Position numbers and translations under genes: made by a program. The notes beneath the pieces were generated by a model. The model did not search any database, was not told the DNA's origin, and was given only the letters and a program-made list of their open reading frames with translations. From Steroidobacteraceae bacterium (GTDB lineage Bacteria; Pseudomonadota; Gammaproteobacteria; Steroidobacterales; Steroidobacteraceae), in NCBI GenBank assembly GCA_025451375.1, contig JANWKL010000085.1, forward strand, positions 1 to 37,849: 37,849 nucleotides of DNA. Reading direction: 5' to 3'. Positions 1 through 7,528 of the stretch are shown piece after piece (position 1 is the first letter of the stretch; each line of letters begins with the position of its first letter).

Positions 1-16
1 AGGGGTGCAATTCGTG

Positions 17-2185
17 TCAGGACCCTCCGAAGGCTTTCGACACCCCCAGGAAGAATCCGCGCCGCGGACCGAACTGCGGCGCACCGACGCCGACGCCCGT
101 GCCGTTGCGGATCTGGTAGATCTGGTCGAAGACGTTGATTACGTCCAGGCGCACCGTAAGTCCCGGAATGCCGTCACGGTCGAACATGTGGCTGACGCCG
201 GCGTTCACCTGCCGGTAGTAAGGCAGGTGTGCGCCGTTGGGGACGCTGGTGCCGTCGGGGAGTGCCAGACTCGAACGCAGGCCTGAACCGAACAGCAGGT
301 CGCCGCTCACGCGTGTCCCCTTCCACAGCCAGGCGGCGCCGCCGGAAGCGGTTATTTCCTGCTCGTGGTCGAGATGGATGTAGTGGTCGGCGACGTAGGC
401 CAGATCATCCGGGCTGAAGTTGAACTGGCTTGATTCAAAATCCTTGCCGATAGCGCGCTGGAAGGCCAGGTTGCCGTACGCCTGGAAGTGGGAGACGTTG
501 TAGTTGCCGGTGAACTCCACGCCGTACACCTGCCCGTAGCGGTAGTTGAAGGGCGTGAGGATGATGGGCGCGCCGAACTGCCCCTCGTCGATCAGATGGA
601 TCGACTGTTTGTAGTAGCTGTCAAGGCCGACGGAGACCGCCCTGGTGAGCTGCTGCTGGATGCCGAAGTCGTAGTAGTTGGAACGCTCGGCCCTCACGGA
701 ATCGTCAATGGCGACCGCCGGCGCGGCGGTGGTGTTGGCGAACTTGGCGACCGTGGTGCTGCCTACGAGTTCGAAGGGCGGCGGCGAGAAAAAGCGCGAA
801 TAGCCGGCGTGCACGGTGGTGTCGGCGCCGGCCTGCCAGACGATGTTGACACGCGGGCTCAGCTGACTGCCGCTCGAGAACGCCCGGTAGTGATCGAACC
901 GCAGCCCGTAGTTCACCGTGAGTACACCATCGAGCCGCCACTCGTCCTGCAGGTAGGCGCTCTCAATCGACTGGCTGTTGACACTGTCGTCGACGATGCC
1001 GAAGGGCACGTCGTTCACCGGCAATCCCGTAGCCGGGTCGGTCTGCAATACCTGCGATGTGGTGTTGCTCGTCAGGCGGTCGGTCTGCGCATACACGCCG
1101 GCCCGCAGCGTGTGGGCGTCGTTCAGCTTGTAGGCGCCGTCGCTCTGCAGGCCGTAGGCGACGTCGCGCTTGTAGGCTTGCTGCGAGACGCCGTTGAAGA
1201 ACAGGTCGCCGAGGTTGGGATCCGGCGAGAACTGCAGGCTCGAGTAGCGCGCGATGAGCGAAGTCTGCATGCTCAAGGCGCCCCGCGAGTGCTGCAGGCT
1301 GAGTGCGGCAAAATCGGTTATCTCGCGCTGATTCTCATCGAGGTTCTGGCTGAGGAAATCTGTCTGGCCGTTCACCGTGAGGGGCGGGACGAAGACATCG
1401 GCCGCGTGCAGGCCCTCGCGGTTCGGGATCTCGAAGCGGTCATCGGATGAGCCGGCGATCAGGGACAGTCGGTTGCTGTCATCAAAGATGTGCTCGAAGT
1501 AGCCAAAGCCGTGAAGCTGCCGGGTGCGGTCGTGCAGCGGTGTGGAGCGGCCGTCCGGGGATTCGATTCCCAGGTCGTTGCGGATCACGTCGCCGGTGAC
1601 GAAGTAGGTGTTGGAGCCTGAACTGCCGCCGTAATAGACGCTTGGCTCGATCGAGCTGTGACTGCCGCCGTACAGCGAGACCTCCCCGCCTGGCTGCAGC
1701 GCGCCGCCCTTGGTGGTCAGATCGATGATGCCGGCGCTGCGCAGGCCGTACTCCGCCGGCAGGCTGCCGGTGATGACCTTTAACGATTCGATCATGCGCG
1801 GCGGCAGCGTCTGGCCGAAGAAACTGATGCCGTCGGGCAGAATGACGCCGTTCAGCCGGAACTGCAGTCCGTTGTGATCACCGCGGATGTGCAGTTGCCC
1901 GAAGGAGTCCTGCGCCGCATCCGGTACCTGCAGCATGACCTGGTTCAGCTGCACGTTGTCGCCGCCGGGCTCGGATTGAATGTCCTGGGCGTTGAAGGTG
2001 TAGGTCGAAGCTCCCGTCTGCGTGTCGATGCGCGAGCGTTCCTCGTTCAGGTGCTGGGCGGTTATCGTGATCGTAGGCAGCGAGGCACCGGGCGTATCGG
2101 CGACCTGTGCCTGTGCCGTCTGCGCGGTCCATGCGGCCAGCGCGGCGGCCAGTGGCCACGCGCGGTGGAAATAAACTGAAAGCAT
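17..2185 (-). CDS. TonB-dependent outer-membrane receptor
   Basis: This is an outer-membrane, TonB-energised transporter for an unidentified ligand. I use the ATG at 2185 rather than the longer ORF, because it has AAGGA six bases upstream and opens a clear signal peptide (MLSVYFHRAWPLAAAL, ending in AQA). That gives about 722 residues, normal for the family. After the signal comes a TonB-box-like ITITAQ. A plug domain follows (about residues 50-165) with a typical LHIRGDHNGLQFRLNG segment and SLPAEYG. The rest is a beta-barrel rich in alternating aromatic residues, ending FFLGVSKAF plus three residues. There is no carboxypeptidase-like N-terminal domain and no anti-sigma signalling extension. 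It lies 123 bases downstream of a small His/Cys protein on the same strand, which hints at metal or metal-chelate uptake; that is inference only. The family assignment is secure and the substrate unknown. Confidence 0.93.
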   Translation of the reverse strand: MLSVYFHRAWPLAAALAAWTAQTAQAQVADTPGASLPTITITAQHLNEERSRIDTQTGASTYTFNAQDIQSEPGGDNVQLNQVMLQVPDAAQDSFGQLHIRGDHNGLQFRLNGVILPDGISFFGQTLPPRMIESLKVITGSLPAEYGLRSAGIIDLTTKGGALQPGGEVSLYGGSHSSIEPSVYYGGSSGSNTYFVTGDVIRNDLGIESPDGRSTPLHDRTRQLHGFGYFEHIFDDSNRLSLIAGSSDDRFEIPNREGLHAADVFVPPLTVNGQTDFLSQNLDENQREITDFAALSLQHSRGALSMQTSLIARYSSLQFSPDPNLGDLFFNGVSQQAYKRDVAYGLQSDGAYKLNDAHTLRAGVYAQTDRLTSNTTSQVLQTDPATGLPVNDVPFGIVDDSVNSQSIESAYLQDEWRLDGVLTVNYGLRFDHYRAFSSGSQLSPRVNIVWQAGADTTVHAGYSRFFSPPPFELVGSTTVAKFANTTAAPAVAIDDSVRAERSNYYDFGIQQQLTRAVSVGLDSYYKQSIHLIDEGQFGAPIILTPFNYRYGQVYGVEFTGNYNVSHFQAYGNLAFQRAIGKDFESSQFNFSPDDLAYVADHYIHLDHEQEITASGGAAWLWKGTRVSGDLLFGSGLRSSLALPDGTSVPNGAHLPYYRQVNAGVSHMFDRDGIPGLTVRLDVINVFDQIYQIRNGTGVGVGAPQFGPRRGFFLGVSKAFGGS

Positions 2186-2204
2186 GTTGGGTCCTTGAAA
2201 ATTC

Positions 2205-2240
2205 CTGCAGCGACCAGCGCACCACCCCCACGAAGGGGTT
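2205..2240 (-). promoter_or_regulatory. Hairpin with UUCG-type loop in the leader of the TonB receptor
   Basis: On the minus strand the receptor leader contains GCGC-aa-ACCCC-TTCGT-GGGG followed by a matching GCGC, an extended stem closed by a UUCG-type loop. It ends a few tens of bases before the AAGGA ribosome site. It could affect mRNA stability or translation. I looked for a B12-box and saw none, so I do not call a riboswitch. The function is unknown. Confidence 0.3.
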
Positions 2241-2308
2241 TGCGCCAAGCCACACGGCCGCAGGCAGCCATTGACGGCAGCCTGGGCATTCACTCGTCCT
2301 GGTGGGGT

Positions 2309-2701
2309 CTAGACGGGAGGGCCGCGGGGCAGGTTGCGGCCGGCCACCGAACGGGTCGGCAGGTACAGCTGCAGCCGCGTCGGGGCGACGCGGACGACGA
2401 GGACTGGTTTGCTGGCGATCGTGGCCTTTGCAGGCGAGCCGGCGCTGCCCGCGAAGTGCACGCACAGGTCGCAATGCGAATGCTCGTGGTTACGATCGCC
2501 CAGCCCGTGGGCCGAATACACGGCCAAACAGGCGATCAGCGCGCAGGCCGTGATCAGCACGATAAGGCGGTTACGGGGCAGGGCGGTGCTCAAGCGGGTA
2601 GGGTAGCTGTCCCGCGCAGGGTAAGGCAACCAACGGCGGCACGGTTCCCAAACACGCACCGCACGCAGGCCTCGGATCGTCGATAATGCAGGCCTCGTCA
2701 T
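2309..2701 (-). CDS. Small DUF2946-like membrane-anchored protein, possible metal-binding
   Basis: This short protein has one hydrophobic segment (RLIVLITACALIACLAVYSA) followed by a His/Cys cluster (HEHSHCDLCVHF). It ends in an Arg/Pro-rich tail, RGPPV. This layout resembles DUF2946-type proteins, which often sit beside TonB receptors and are suspected of metal roles. It lies just upstream of the receptor on the same strand. The start is uncertain. The ATG at 2701 has a strong GGAGGTG about seven bases upstream, but that site lies inside holA. TTG codons at 2629 or 2593 would give a shorter protein with the hydrophobic segment nearer its N-terminus. I support the gene, not the exact start. 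The family call is from pattern only. Confidence 0.6.
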   Translation of the reverse strand: MTRPALSTIRGLRAVRVWEPCRRWLPYPARDSYPTRLSTALPRNRLIVLITACALIACLAVYSAHGLGDRNHEHSHCDLCVHFAGSAGSPAKATIASKPVLVVRVAPTRLQLYLPTRSVAGRNLPRGPPV

Positions 2702-3689
2702 GAAGCTCACCTCCGACTCGCTCGCCGCTCACCTCGGGGAACGGCTGTTACCGGCATATCTTGTGTCCGGGGACGAGCCGCTGCTGACGGGCGAGGCCGC
2801 CGATGCGGTGCGGGTGCGGGCGCGCGCCGCGGGCTTCACCGAACGCGAGGTGCATTTCATCGAGCGCGTCGCCGATTGGGATGATGTGCGCGCCTCGGCG
2901 GCGAACCTCTCGCTGTTCGGCTCGCGGCGGGTGTTGGAGATCCGCCTGGCCACGGGCAAGCCCGGCGTCGGCGGCAACGCCGCGCTGGTTGCGCTGCTTG
3001 GCAACGCCGATCCTGGCACCGTACTGCTCATGCTCGCACCGCGCCTCGACCGTGATGCCCAGAATGCCGAGTGGGTGCGCACGGTGGAGAAGCACGGCGC
3101 CTGGGTGCAGGTGTGGCCGGTGGATGTTGCGCGCCTCGTGGGCTGGCTCAAAGCCCGCTGCCTCAAAATGAAACTCGACCTGAGTGATGAAGCGCTCAAG
3201 GTATTGGCCGCGCGCACCGAGGGAAACCTGCTGGCCGCACACCAGGAACTGGTGAAGCTCGCGCTCCTTGCCCCCGGACAGACAATCACGCCGCAGGAGG
3301 TGCTCGCGAGCGTGGCCGACAGTGCCCGCTTCGACGTCTTCCAGCTTACGGAAAGTGCGCTCGCCGGCGACGCTGCACGTGCGCTGCGCATGCTCGCCGG
3401 CCTGCGTGCTGAAGGCACGGAGGCCACACTGGTCCTGTGGGCGCTCAACAAATCGCTGCGCGATGTATGGCAGGCGCGCGCCGGCGGCGGACCGAAGGCG
3501 CCCGCCTGGCAGCGCCAGGGCGCAGCCCTCGAGCGGGCAGTGCAACGCGCGCCGCGGCTGTCCTTCGCGGCGCTCGCGCGGCGCGCCGAGCGCGCCGACC
3601 GCGTAATCAAGGGGCGCGCACCCGGGGATGCCTGGAATGAACTGGCGCTGCTGGCGGCGGGCATCTGCGCAACACCGGTGCTGCGCTAG
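2700..3689 (+). CDS. holA: DNA polymerase III delta subunit
   Basis: HolA is the clamp-loader subunit that opens the beta sliding clamp during chromosome replication. The 329-residue product matches the family length. Its N-terminus (LLPAYLVSGDEPLL) lines up with the opening of E. coli delta (AAYLLLGNDPLL). The middle has the conserved TEGNLLAAHQEL segment, followed by the helical collar region. The ATG at 2700 is the natural start by family alignment, though no good ribosome site precedes it. It begins a co-directional run through tldD. In E. coli holA follows leuS-lptE. Here those genes are absent and the upstream neighbour is the divergent DUF2946-like gene, whose possible ATG shares the same CATG. 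Confidence 0.96.
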   Translation: MKLTSDSLAAHLGERLLPAYLVSGDEPLLTGEAADAVRVRARAAGFTEREVHFIERVADWDDVRASAANLSLFGSRRVLEIRLATGKPGVGGNAALVALLGNADPGTVLLMLAPRLDRDAQNAEWVRTVEKHGAWVQVWPVDVARLVGWLKARCLKMKLDLSDEALKVLAARTEGNLLAAHQELVKLALLAPGQTITPQEVLASVADSARFDVFQLTESALAGDAARALRMLAGLRAEGTEATLVLWALNKSLRDVWQARAGGGPKAPAWQRQGAALERAVQRAPRLSFAALARRAERADRVIKGRAPGDAWNELALLAAGICATPVLR

Positions 3690-3780
3690 TCGATGGGAAA
3701 AAGTCGCCTGCGGCGCTTTTTCGGACCGCGGCTGCGTTTCAGCCGGCAAAAGGCGCGGCTTTTGCCGGCTGCTCATTGCC
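3690..3780 (+). repeat. Two-hairpin interspersed repeat, copy A
   Basis: The gap between holA and nadD holds two inverted repeats. The first, at 3697-3722, is GAAAAAG-t-CGCC / TGC / GGCG-CTTTTTC, with one bulged T. The second, at 3741-3770, is a perfect 12-bp stem AGCCGGCAAAAG / GCGCGG / CTTTTGCCGGCT. The same order (CGCC-TGC-GGCG hairpin, CGGAC, CGTTTC, GCCGGC-AAAG hairpin) recurs at 26341-26500, and the first half recurs inverted at 34005-34050. It is therefore a repeat family and not a one-off terminator, although hairpin 1 with its T-run could also terminate transcription. Confidence 0.75.
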
Positions 3781-3822
3781 AAATTTGTGGGTCAGCTATT
3801 CCGACAGGCTGGTAGTACACAC

Positions 3823-4473
3823 ATGCAACCCATCGGGCTTTTCGGCGGTACCTTCGATCCGATCCACTGCGGACACCTGCGCACGGCTTTCGAGCTGTGG
3901 CAGGAGCTGCAGCTCGCGGAAGTCAGATTCCTGCCCACCGGCAACCCGCCGCATCGCGAGCATCTGTACGCCGACGCGCAGCAGCGCCTGCGAATGGTGC
4001 GCGCCGCCATCGCCGATCAGCCGCGCTTTGTCGTCGATGATCGCGAAGTGCGGCGCACGGGGGTCTCCTACTCGGTGGATACGCTCGCGCAGCTGCGCGC
4101 CGAGAATCCACAGGCGTCGTTGTGCCTGCTGCTCGGGATGGATGCGTTCCTTGGCCTGCCGGGCTGGCATCGCTGGCGCGAGCTCCTCGGTCTTGCGCAT
4201 ATCGTCGTGGCGCACCGGCCTGGCTGGCGTGCGCCGACCATGGGACCTTTGGGGGAGCTCATGGTCGATCACGGCACCGGCTCGGTACGGGAGCTGCACG
4301 GGCGGCCCGCCGGCTGCGTGTACGTGCACGCCGTGACCCAGCTGGAGATCTCCTCGACTGAGCTGCGCGCGCTCATCCTCGCCGGCCGCGACCCGCGCTA
4401 CCTGGTGCCCGACGCGGTGAGGCAGATCATTCTCGAAACGAGGTGCTATGCTCCACGCGGGGGCCCCCCGTGA
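3823..4473 (+). CDS. nadD: Nicotinate-nucleotide adenylyltransferase
   Basis: NadD joins ATP and nicotinate mononucleotide to make deamido-NAD in NAD synthesis. The ORF runs upstream to 3628, but the family start is the ATG at 3823 (MQPIGLFGGTFDP), giving 216 residues. The nucleotidyltransferase motif GGTFDPIHCGH is at residues 8-18, and the second signature ISSTELR is near 176-182. Both are intact. The gene follows the repeat-filled gap after holA and is followed by rsfS, the usual gammaproteobacterial order. No strong ribosome site is visible before the ATG. Confidence 0.96.
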   Translation: MQPIGLFGGTFDPIHCGHLRTAFELWQELQLAEVRFLPTGNPPHREHLYADAQQRLRMVRAAIADQPRFVVDDREVRRTGVSYSVDTLAQLRAENPQASLCLLLGMDAFLGLPGWHRWRELLGLAHIVVAHRPGWRAPTMGPLGELMVDHGTGSVRELHGRPAGCVYVHAVTQLEISSTELRALILAGRDPRYLVPDAVRQIILETRCYAPRGGPP

Positions 4474-4522
4474 GGGCCCGCGCGCCGAATCTGACAGGCC
4501 ACAGGAGAATCCACTTAAGCAC

Positions 4523-4948
4523 ATGATCACCCGCAAACGCCTGCGCCCCGCGAAGGAGCGCGCCTCGCCGTTGCAAGACACCGTGACGACCGCGCTCGAA
4601 GACATGAAAGCCGTGAATATCAGGGTGCTCGACGTACGGGGTCTCACCGATATCGCCGACACGATGGTCATCGCGTGCGGCAACTCAGATCGCCATGTGC
4701 GCTCCATCGCCGAGCGCGTCGCGGTCGAAGCCAAGGCGGCCGGATTCCGGCCACTCGGAACGGAAGGGACGCGGGATGGGGAGTGGGTGCTGGTGGATCT
4801 GCAGGATATCCTGGTGCACGTGATGCTGCCGCGGGTGCGCGAGTTCTACGGGCTGGAAGGCCTGTGGGAAAACGGCACTGCCGCGCCTGTTGCAGCCGCT
4901 GCGGCGGTTGCCGGCGCTCCCGCACGGCGGCGGCGAAGCGCGCGCTAA
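4523..4948 (+). CDS. rsfS: Ribosomal silencing factor RsfS
   Basis: RsfS binds ribosomal protein uL14 and blocks subunit joining when nutrients are low. The core matches YbeB/RsfS: ALEDMKAVNIRVLDVRG, the CGNSDRHVRSIAERV segment, and WVLVDLQDILVHVMLP with REFYGLEGLW. The ATG at 4523 gives 141 residues. AGGAG lies 15 bases upstream, slightly far. The ORF track start at 4448 would overlap nadD and add an unconserved leader. The protein is longer than E. coli RsfS (105 residues) because of a short basic N-terminus and an Ala-rich, Arg-rich tail ending RRRRSAR. It sits between nadD and rlmH. Confidence 0.93.
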   Translation: MITRKRLRPAKERASPLQDTVTTALEDMKAVNIRVLDVRGLTDIADTMVIACGNSDRHVRSIAERVAVEAKAAGFRPLGTEGTRDGEWVLVDLQDILVHVMLPRVREFYGLEGLWENGTAAPVAAAAAVAGAPARRRRSAR

Positions 4949-4958
4949 CTCGCACCCG

Positions 4959-5426
4959 ATGCGCGTGCGCGTAATCGCCGTCGGCACACGCCCGCCGGCC
5001 TGGGTGCGCACCGCCACCGATGAGTACCTGCAGCGTCTTAGCCCGCTGCCGGTTTCACTCACTGAAATCACTCCCGGAACACGCAGCGCCGGCGGCACTT
5101 CGCACCAGGCGATCGCAGCCGAGGGCAAGCGCCTGCTCGGCGCGCTCAAGGCGAACGATCACGTCACCGTGCTCGATGAACGCGGCAGCGAGTTGTCGAC
5201 GCGGGAACTGGCCGCCTGGCTCGGCAAGCGCATGCAGGACGGCAGGGACCTGGCGTTCCTGATCGGTGGGCCGGACGGTTTCGCACCCGAAGTTCTGGCC
5301 CGCAGCGACTTCAGACTTTCCTTATCGCGCCTGACGTTGCCGCATGCGCTGGTGCGCGTGCTGCTTGCCGAGCAGCTCTACCGCGCGCACAGCATACTGG
5401 GCAACCACCCCTATCATCGCGACTGA
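4959..5426 (+). CDS. rlmH: 23S rRNA (pseudouridine1915-N3)-methyltransferase
   Basis: RlmH is a SPOUT-fold enzyme that methylates pseudouridine 1915 of 23S rRNA on assembled 70S ribosomes, using S-adenosylmethionine. The ATG at 4959 gives 155 residues, the same length as the E. coli enzyme. The cofactor knot is seen in LIGGPDGF and in the C-terminal LPHALVRVLLAEQLYRA, followed by the typical HPYHRD end. It starts ten bases after rsfS and its stop overlaps the maf start (TGATG), so translation is probably coupled. Confidence 0.97.
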   Translation: MRVRVIAVGTRPPAWVRTATDEYLQRLSPLPVSLTEITPGTRSAGGTSHQAIAAEGKRLLGALKANDHVTVLDERGSELSTRELAAWLGKRMQDGRDLAFLIGGPDGFAPEVLARSDFRLSLSRLTLPHALVRVLLAEQLYRAHSILGNHPYHRD

Positions 5427-6040
5427 TGAAAACGGATCCCGCCGCCGCACTGTGTCTCGCCTCGGTCTCACCGCGGCGCCGGGAGCTGTTGAACCAGATC
5501 GGCGTGCGCTACCTGGTCGAGTCTGCCGACATCGACGAGACGGTGCGGCCCGGTGAGCCGGCATCCGCTTATGTCACTCGCATCGCGCGTGACAAGGCGT
5601 TGGCCGTGCGCTCCCGCGGCATGGCGCTGCCGGTGCTGGCGGCGGACACGACGGTCGTCGTGGACGAGGTAATCTGCGGCAAGCCGCGGGGTGAAGCCGA
5701 TTGCGTCGCCATGCTGCAGCGCCTGTCCGGCCGCACGCACCAGGTACTCACCGCGGTGGCACTGGCGGGCGCGCACGGTGTGGATGAACTCCTGAGCGCG
5801 AGCGCGGTGCGCTTCCGGGCCTTGAGCGCCGCCGAGTGCGTGGCTTACTGGCGCGGCGGTGAGCCGCGCGACAAGGCCGGTGGCTACGCCATCCAGGGAC
5901 ACGGCGCGGTCTTCATTGAACACCTGAGCGGCAGCTACTCCGGCGTCATGGGACTGCCGCTGTTCGAGACCGCGCAGTTGTTGCGGGCGGCCGGCGTGCC
6001 GTACGGTCAGCGCGCCGCTGACGGCAAGGAGCGCGTGTGA
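5426..6040 (+). CDS. maf: Maf-family nucleotide pyrophosphatase, YhdE type
   Basis: Maf proteins hydrolyse non-canonical or excess nucleoside triphosphates (dTTP/UTP for the YhdE branch) and are linked to septum control. The 204-residue product has the nucleotide-binding LASVSPRRRELL near the start. It also has the AADTTVVVD metal/base region, the SGRTHQVLT signature, and DKAGGYAIQGHGA near the C-terminus. It overlaps rlmH by one base and rng by four. As in E. coli, maf directly precedes rng. Assignment to the YhdE branch rests on this context and the motifs. Confidence 0.94.
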   Translation: MKTDPAAALCLASVSPRRRELLNQIGVRYLVESADIDETVRPGEPASAYVTRIARDKALAVRSRGMALPVLAADTTVVVDEVICGKPRGEADCVAMLQRLSGRTHQVLTAVALAGAHGVDELLSASAVRFRALSAAECVAYWRGGEPRDKAGGYAIQGHGAVFIEHLSGSYSGVMGLPLFETAQLLRAAGVPYGQRAADGKERV

Positions 6041-7518
6041 GCCTGGAAATCCTGGTCAATGTGGCTCCCCGTGAGACGCGGGCCGCCATCCTCGACAACG
6101 CGGTGGTGCAGGAAATCCACATCGAACGCGCCAGCCGCCGCGGTCTGGTCAGTAATCTCTACAAGGGGCGCGTATCGCGCGTGCTGCCGGGCATGCAGGC
6201 GGCGTTCGTCGAAATAGGCCTGGAACGCACCGCTTTCCTGCACGCGGCCGATATTGCCTCGAGGGTTTCGGACGACACGGTGCTCGGCGCCCCCTCGACG
6301 CTGGCGGCGGCAGAGGACATCCGTCGTCTGGTGAATCCCGGGGATGAAATCCTGGTGCAGGTGATCAAGGACCCGATCGGCAGCAAGGGCGCGCGGCTGA
6401 CGACCTTTGTCGCGCTGCCCTCGCGCTACCTGGTGTACATGCCGCGTGGGGAAGCCATCGGCGTGTCGGCGCGTATCGAAGATGAAGCCGAGCGTGCGCG
6501 GCTGAAGGCGATACTCGCGCAGCTTGTGAGCGCCGACAGCGCCGGCGGCTACATCGTGCGCACCGCCGCCCAGGGCGTCTCGATCCAGAGCCTGCGCGAC
6601 GACATGGGGTATCTCGCGAAGCTGTGGGGTCATGTGCGTGAGCGTGTTATGCAGGTAAGTTCAGGCGCGGTGGTCCATGAGGACCTGCCCCTGAGCCTGC
6701 GGGTGCTGCGCGATGAGCTGACCCATGGCGTCAGCCGCGTGCTCGTGGACTCGCCGCGCGAGCACGCGCGCATGCAGGAATTTGCCGCCGCCTTCATGCC
6801 GGAGGCGGCGTCGGTGATTGAGCTGTATACGGGCGCCCGGCCGATTTTCGATCTCAACGGCGTCGAAGAGGAAATCGCCAAGGCGCTCGATCGCAAGGTG
6901 CCGCTGAAATCCGGCGGCCACCTGGTGATCGACCAGACCGAGGCGATGACTACCATCGACGTCAATACCGGCGCCTACGTCGGTCACCGCACGCTCGAGG
7001 AAACGATCTTCCGCACTAATCTGGAGGCGGCGGTCAGCATCGCGCGGCAGCTGCGCCTGCGTAATCTCGGCGGCATCATCATCATCGACTTCATCGACAT
7101 GCGCGATGAGCCGCATCGGCGCGCGGTGCTGACCGCGCTCGAGCGCGCGCTCGCCGGCGACCGCGCCCAGACGCACATCGTGAGCCTCTCGCCGCTCGGC
7201 CTGGTGGAGATGACCCGCAAGCGCACGCGCGAGAGCCTGGAACATCTCCTGTGTGAACCGTGTCGAAGCTGTGAAGGGCGCGGCTTCATCCGCACGCCGG
7301 AAACGGTGTGTCACGAGATTTTTCGGGAGATTGTGCGACAGAGCCGACAGTTTGCGAGCCGCGAGCTGCTGATACTCGCTCACCAGGACGTCGTGGATCG
7401 CCTGCTCGACGAGGAGTCGGTCACCCTGGGCGAGTTGGAGGCGCAGGTCGGACGTCCGATCCGCCTGCAGGTCGAGGCGCTCTACGGCATTGACCAGTAC
7501 GACGTCGTACTCGTTTAA
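6037..7518 (+). CDS. rng: Ribonuclease G
   Basis: RNase G is an endoribonuclease of the RNase E/G family that matures the 5' end of 16S rRNA and degrades some mRNAs. The GTG start at 6037 overlaps the maf stop and has AAGGAG five bases upstream. The length, 493 residues, is close to E. coli RNase G (489), and there is no RNase E-like scaffold tail. An S1 RNA-binding domain spans about residues 37-125 (NLYKGRVSRVLPGMQAAFVEIG). The two catalytic Asp residues sit in TIDVNTGAYVG (about 308) and IIIIDFIDM (about 351). A Cys-rich Zn-link (CEPCRSCEGRG) is near 405. yhdP follows after ten bases. Confidence 0.97.
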   Translation: MSLEILVNVAPRETRAAILDNAVVQEIHIERASRRGLVSNLYKGRVSRVLPGMQAAFVEIGLERTAFLHAADIASRVSDDTVLGAPSTLAAAEDIRRLVNPGDEILVQVIKDPIGSKGARLTTFVALPSRYLVYMPRGEAIGVSARIEDEAERARLKAILAQLVSADSAGGYIVRTAAQGVSIQSLRDDMGYLAKLWGHVRERVMQVSSGAVVHEDLPLSLRVLRDELTHGVSRVLVDSPREHARMQEFAAAFMPEAASVIELYTGARPIFDLNGVEEEIAKALDRKVPLKSGGHLVIDQTEAMTTIDVNTGAYVGHRTLEETIFRTNLEAAVSIARQLRLRNLGGIIIIDFIDMRDEPHRRAVLTALERALAGDRAQTHIVSLSPLGLVEMTRKRTRESLEHLLCEPCRSCEGRGFIRTPETVCHEIFREIVRQSRQFASRELLILAHQDVVDRLLDEESVTLGELEAQVGRPIRLQVEALYGIDQYDVVLV

Positions 7519-7528
7519 GGTTAGACCC

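Noticed and set aside
2186-2308. Cobalamin riboswitch before the TonB receptor
   Set aside because: A UUCG-type hairpin is present, but I found no B12-box or matching core.
2729-3664. 311-residue minus-strand ORF antisense to holA
   Set aside because: Ser/Arg/Ala-rich shadow of a high-GC gene; no ribosome site or recognisable motif.
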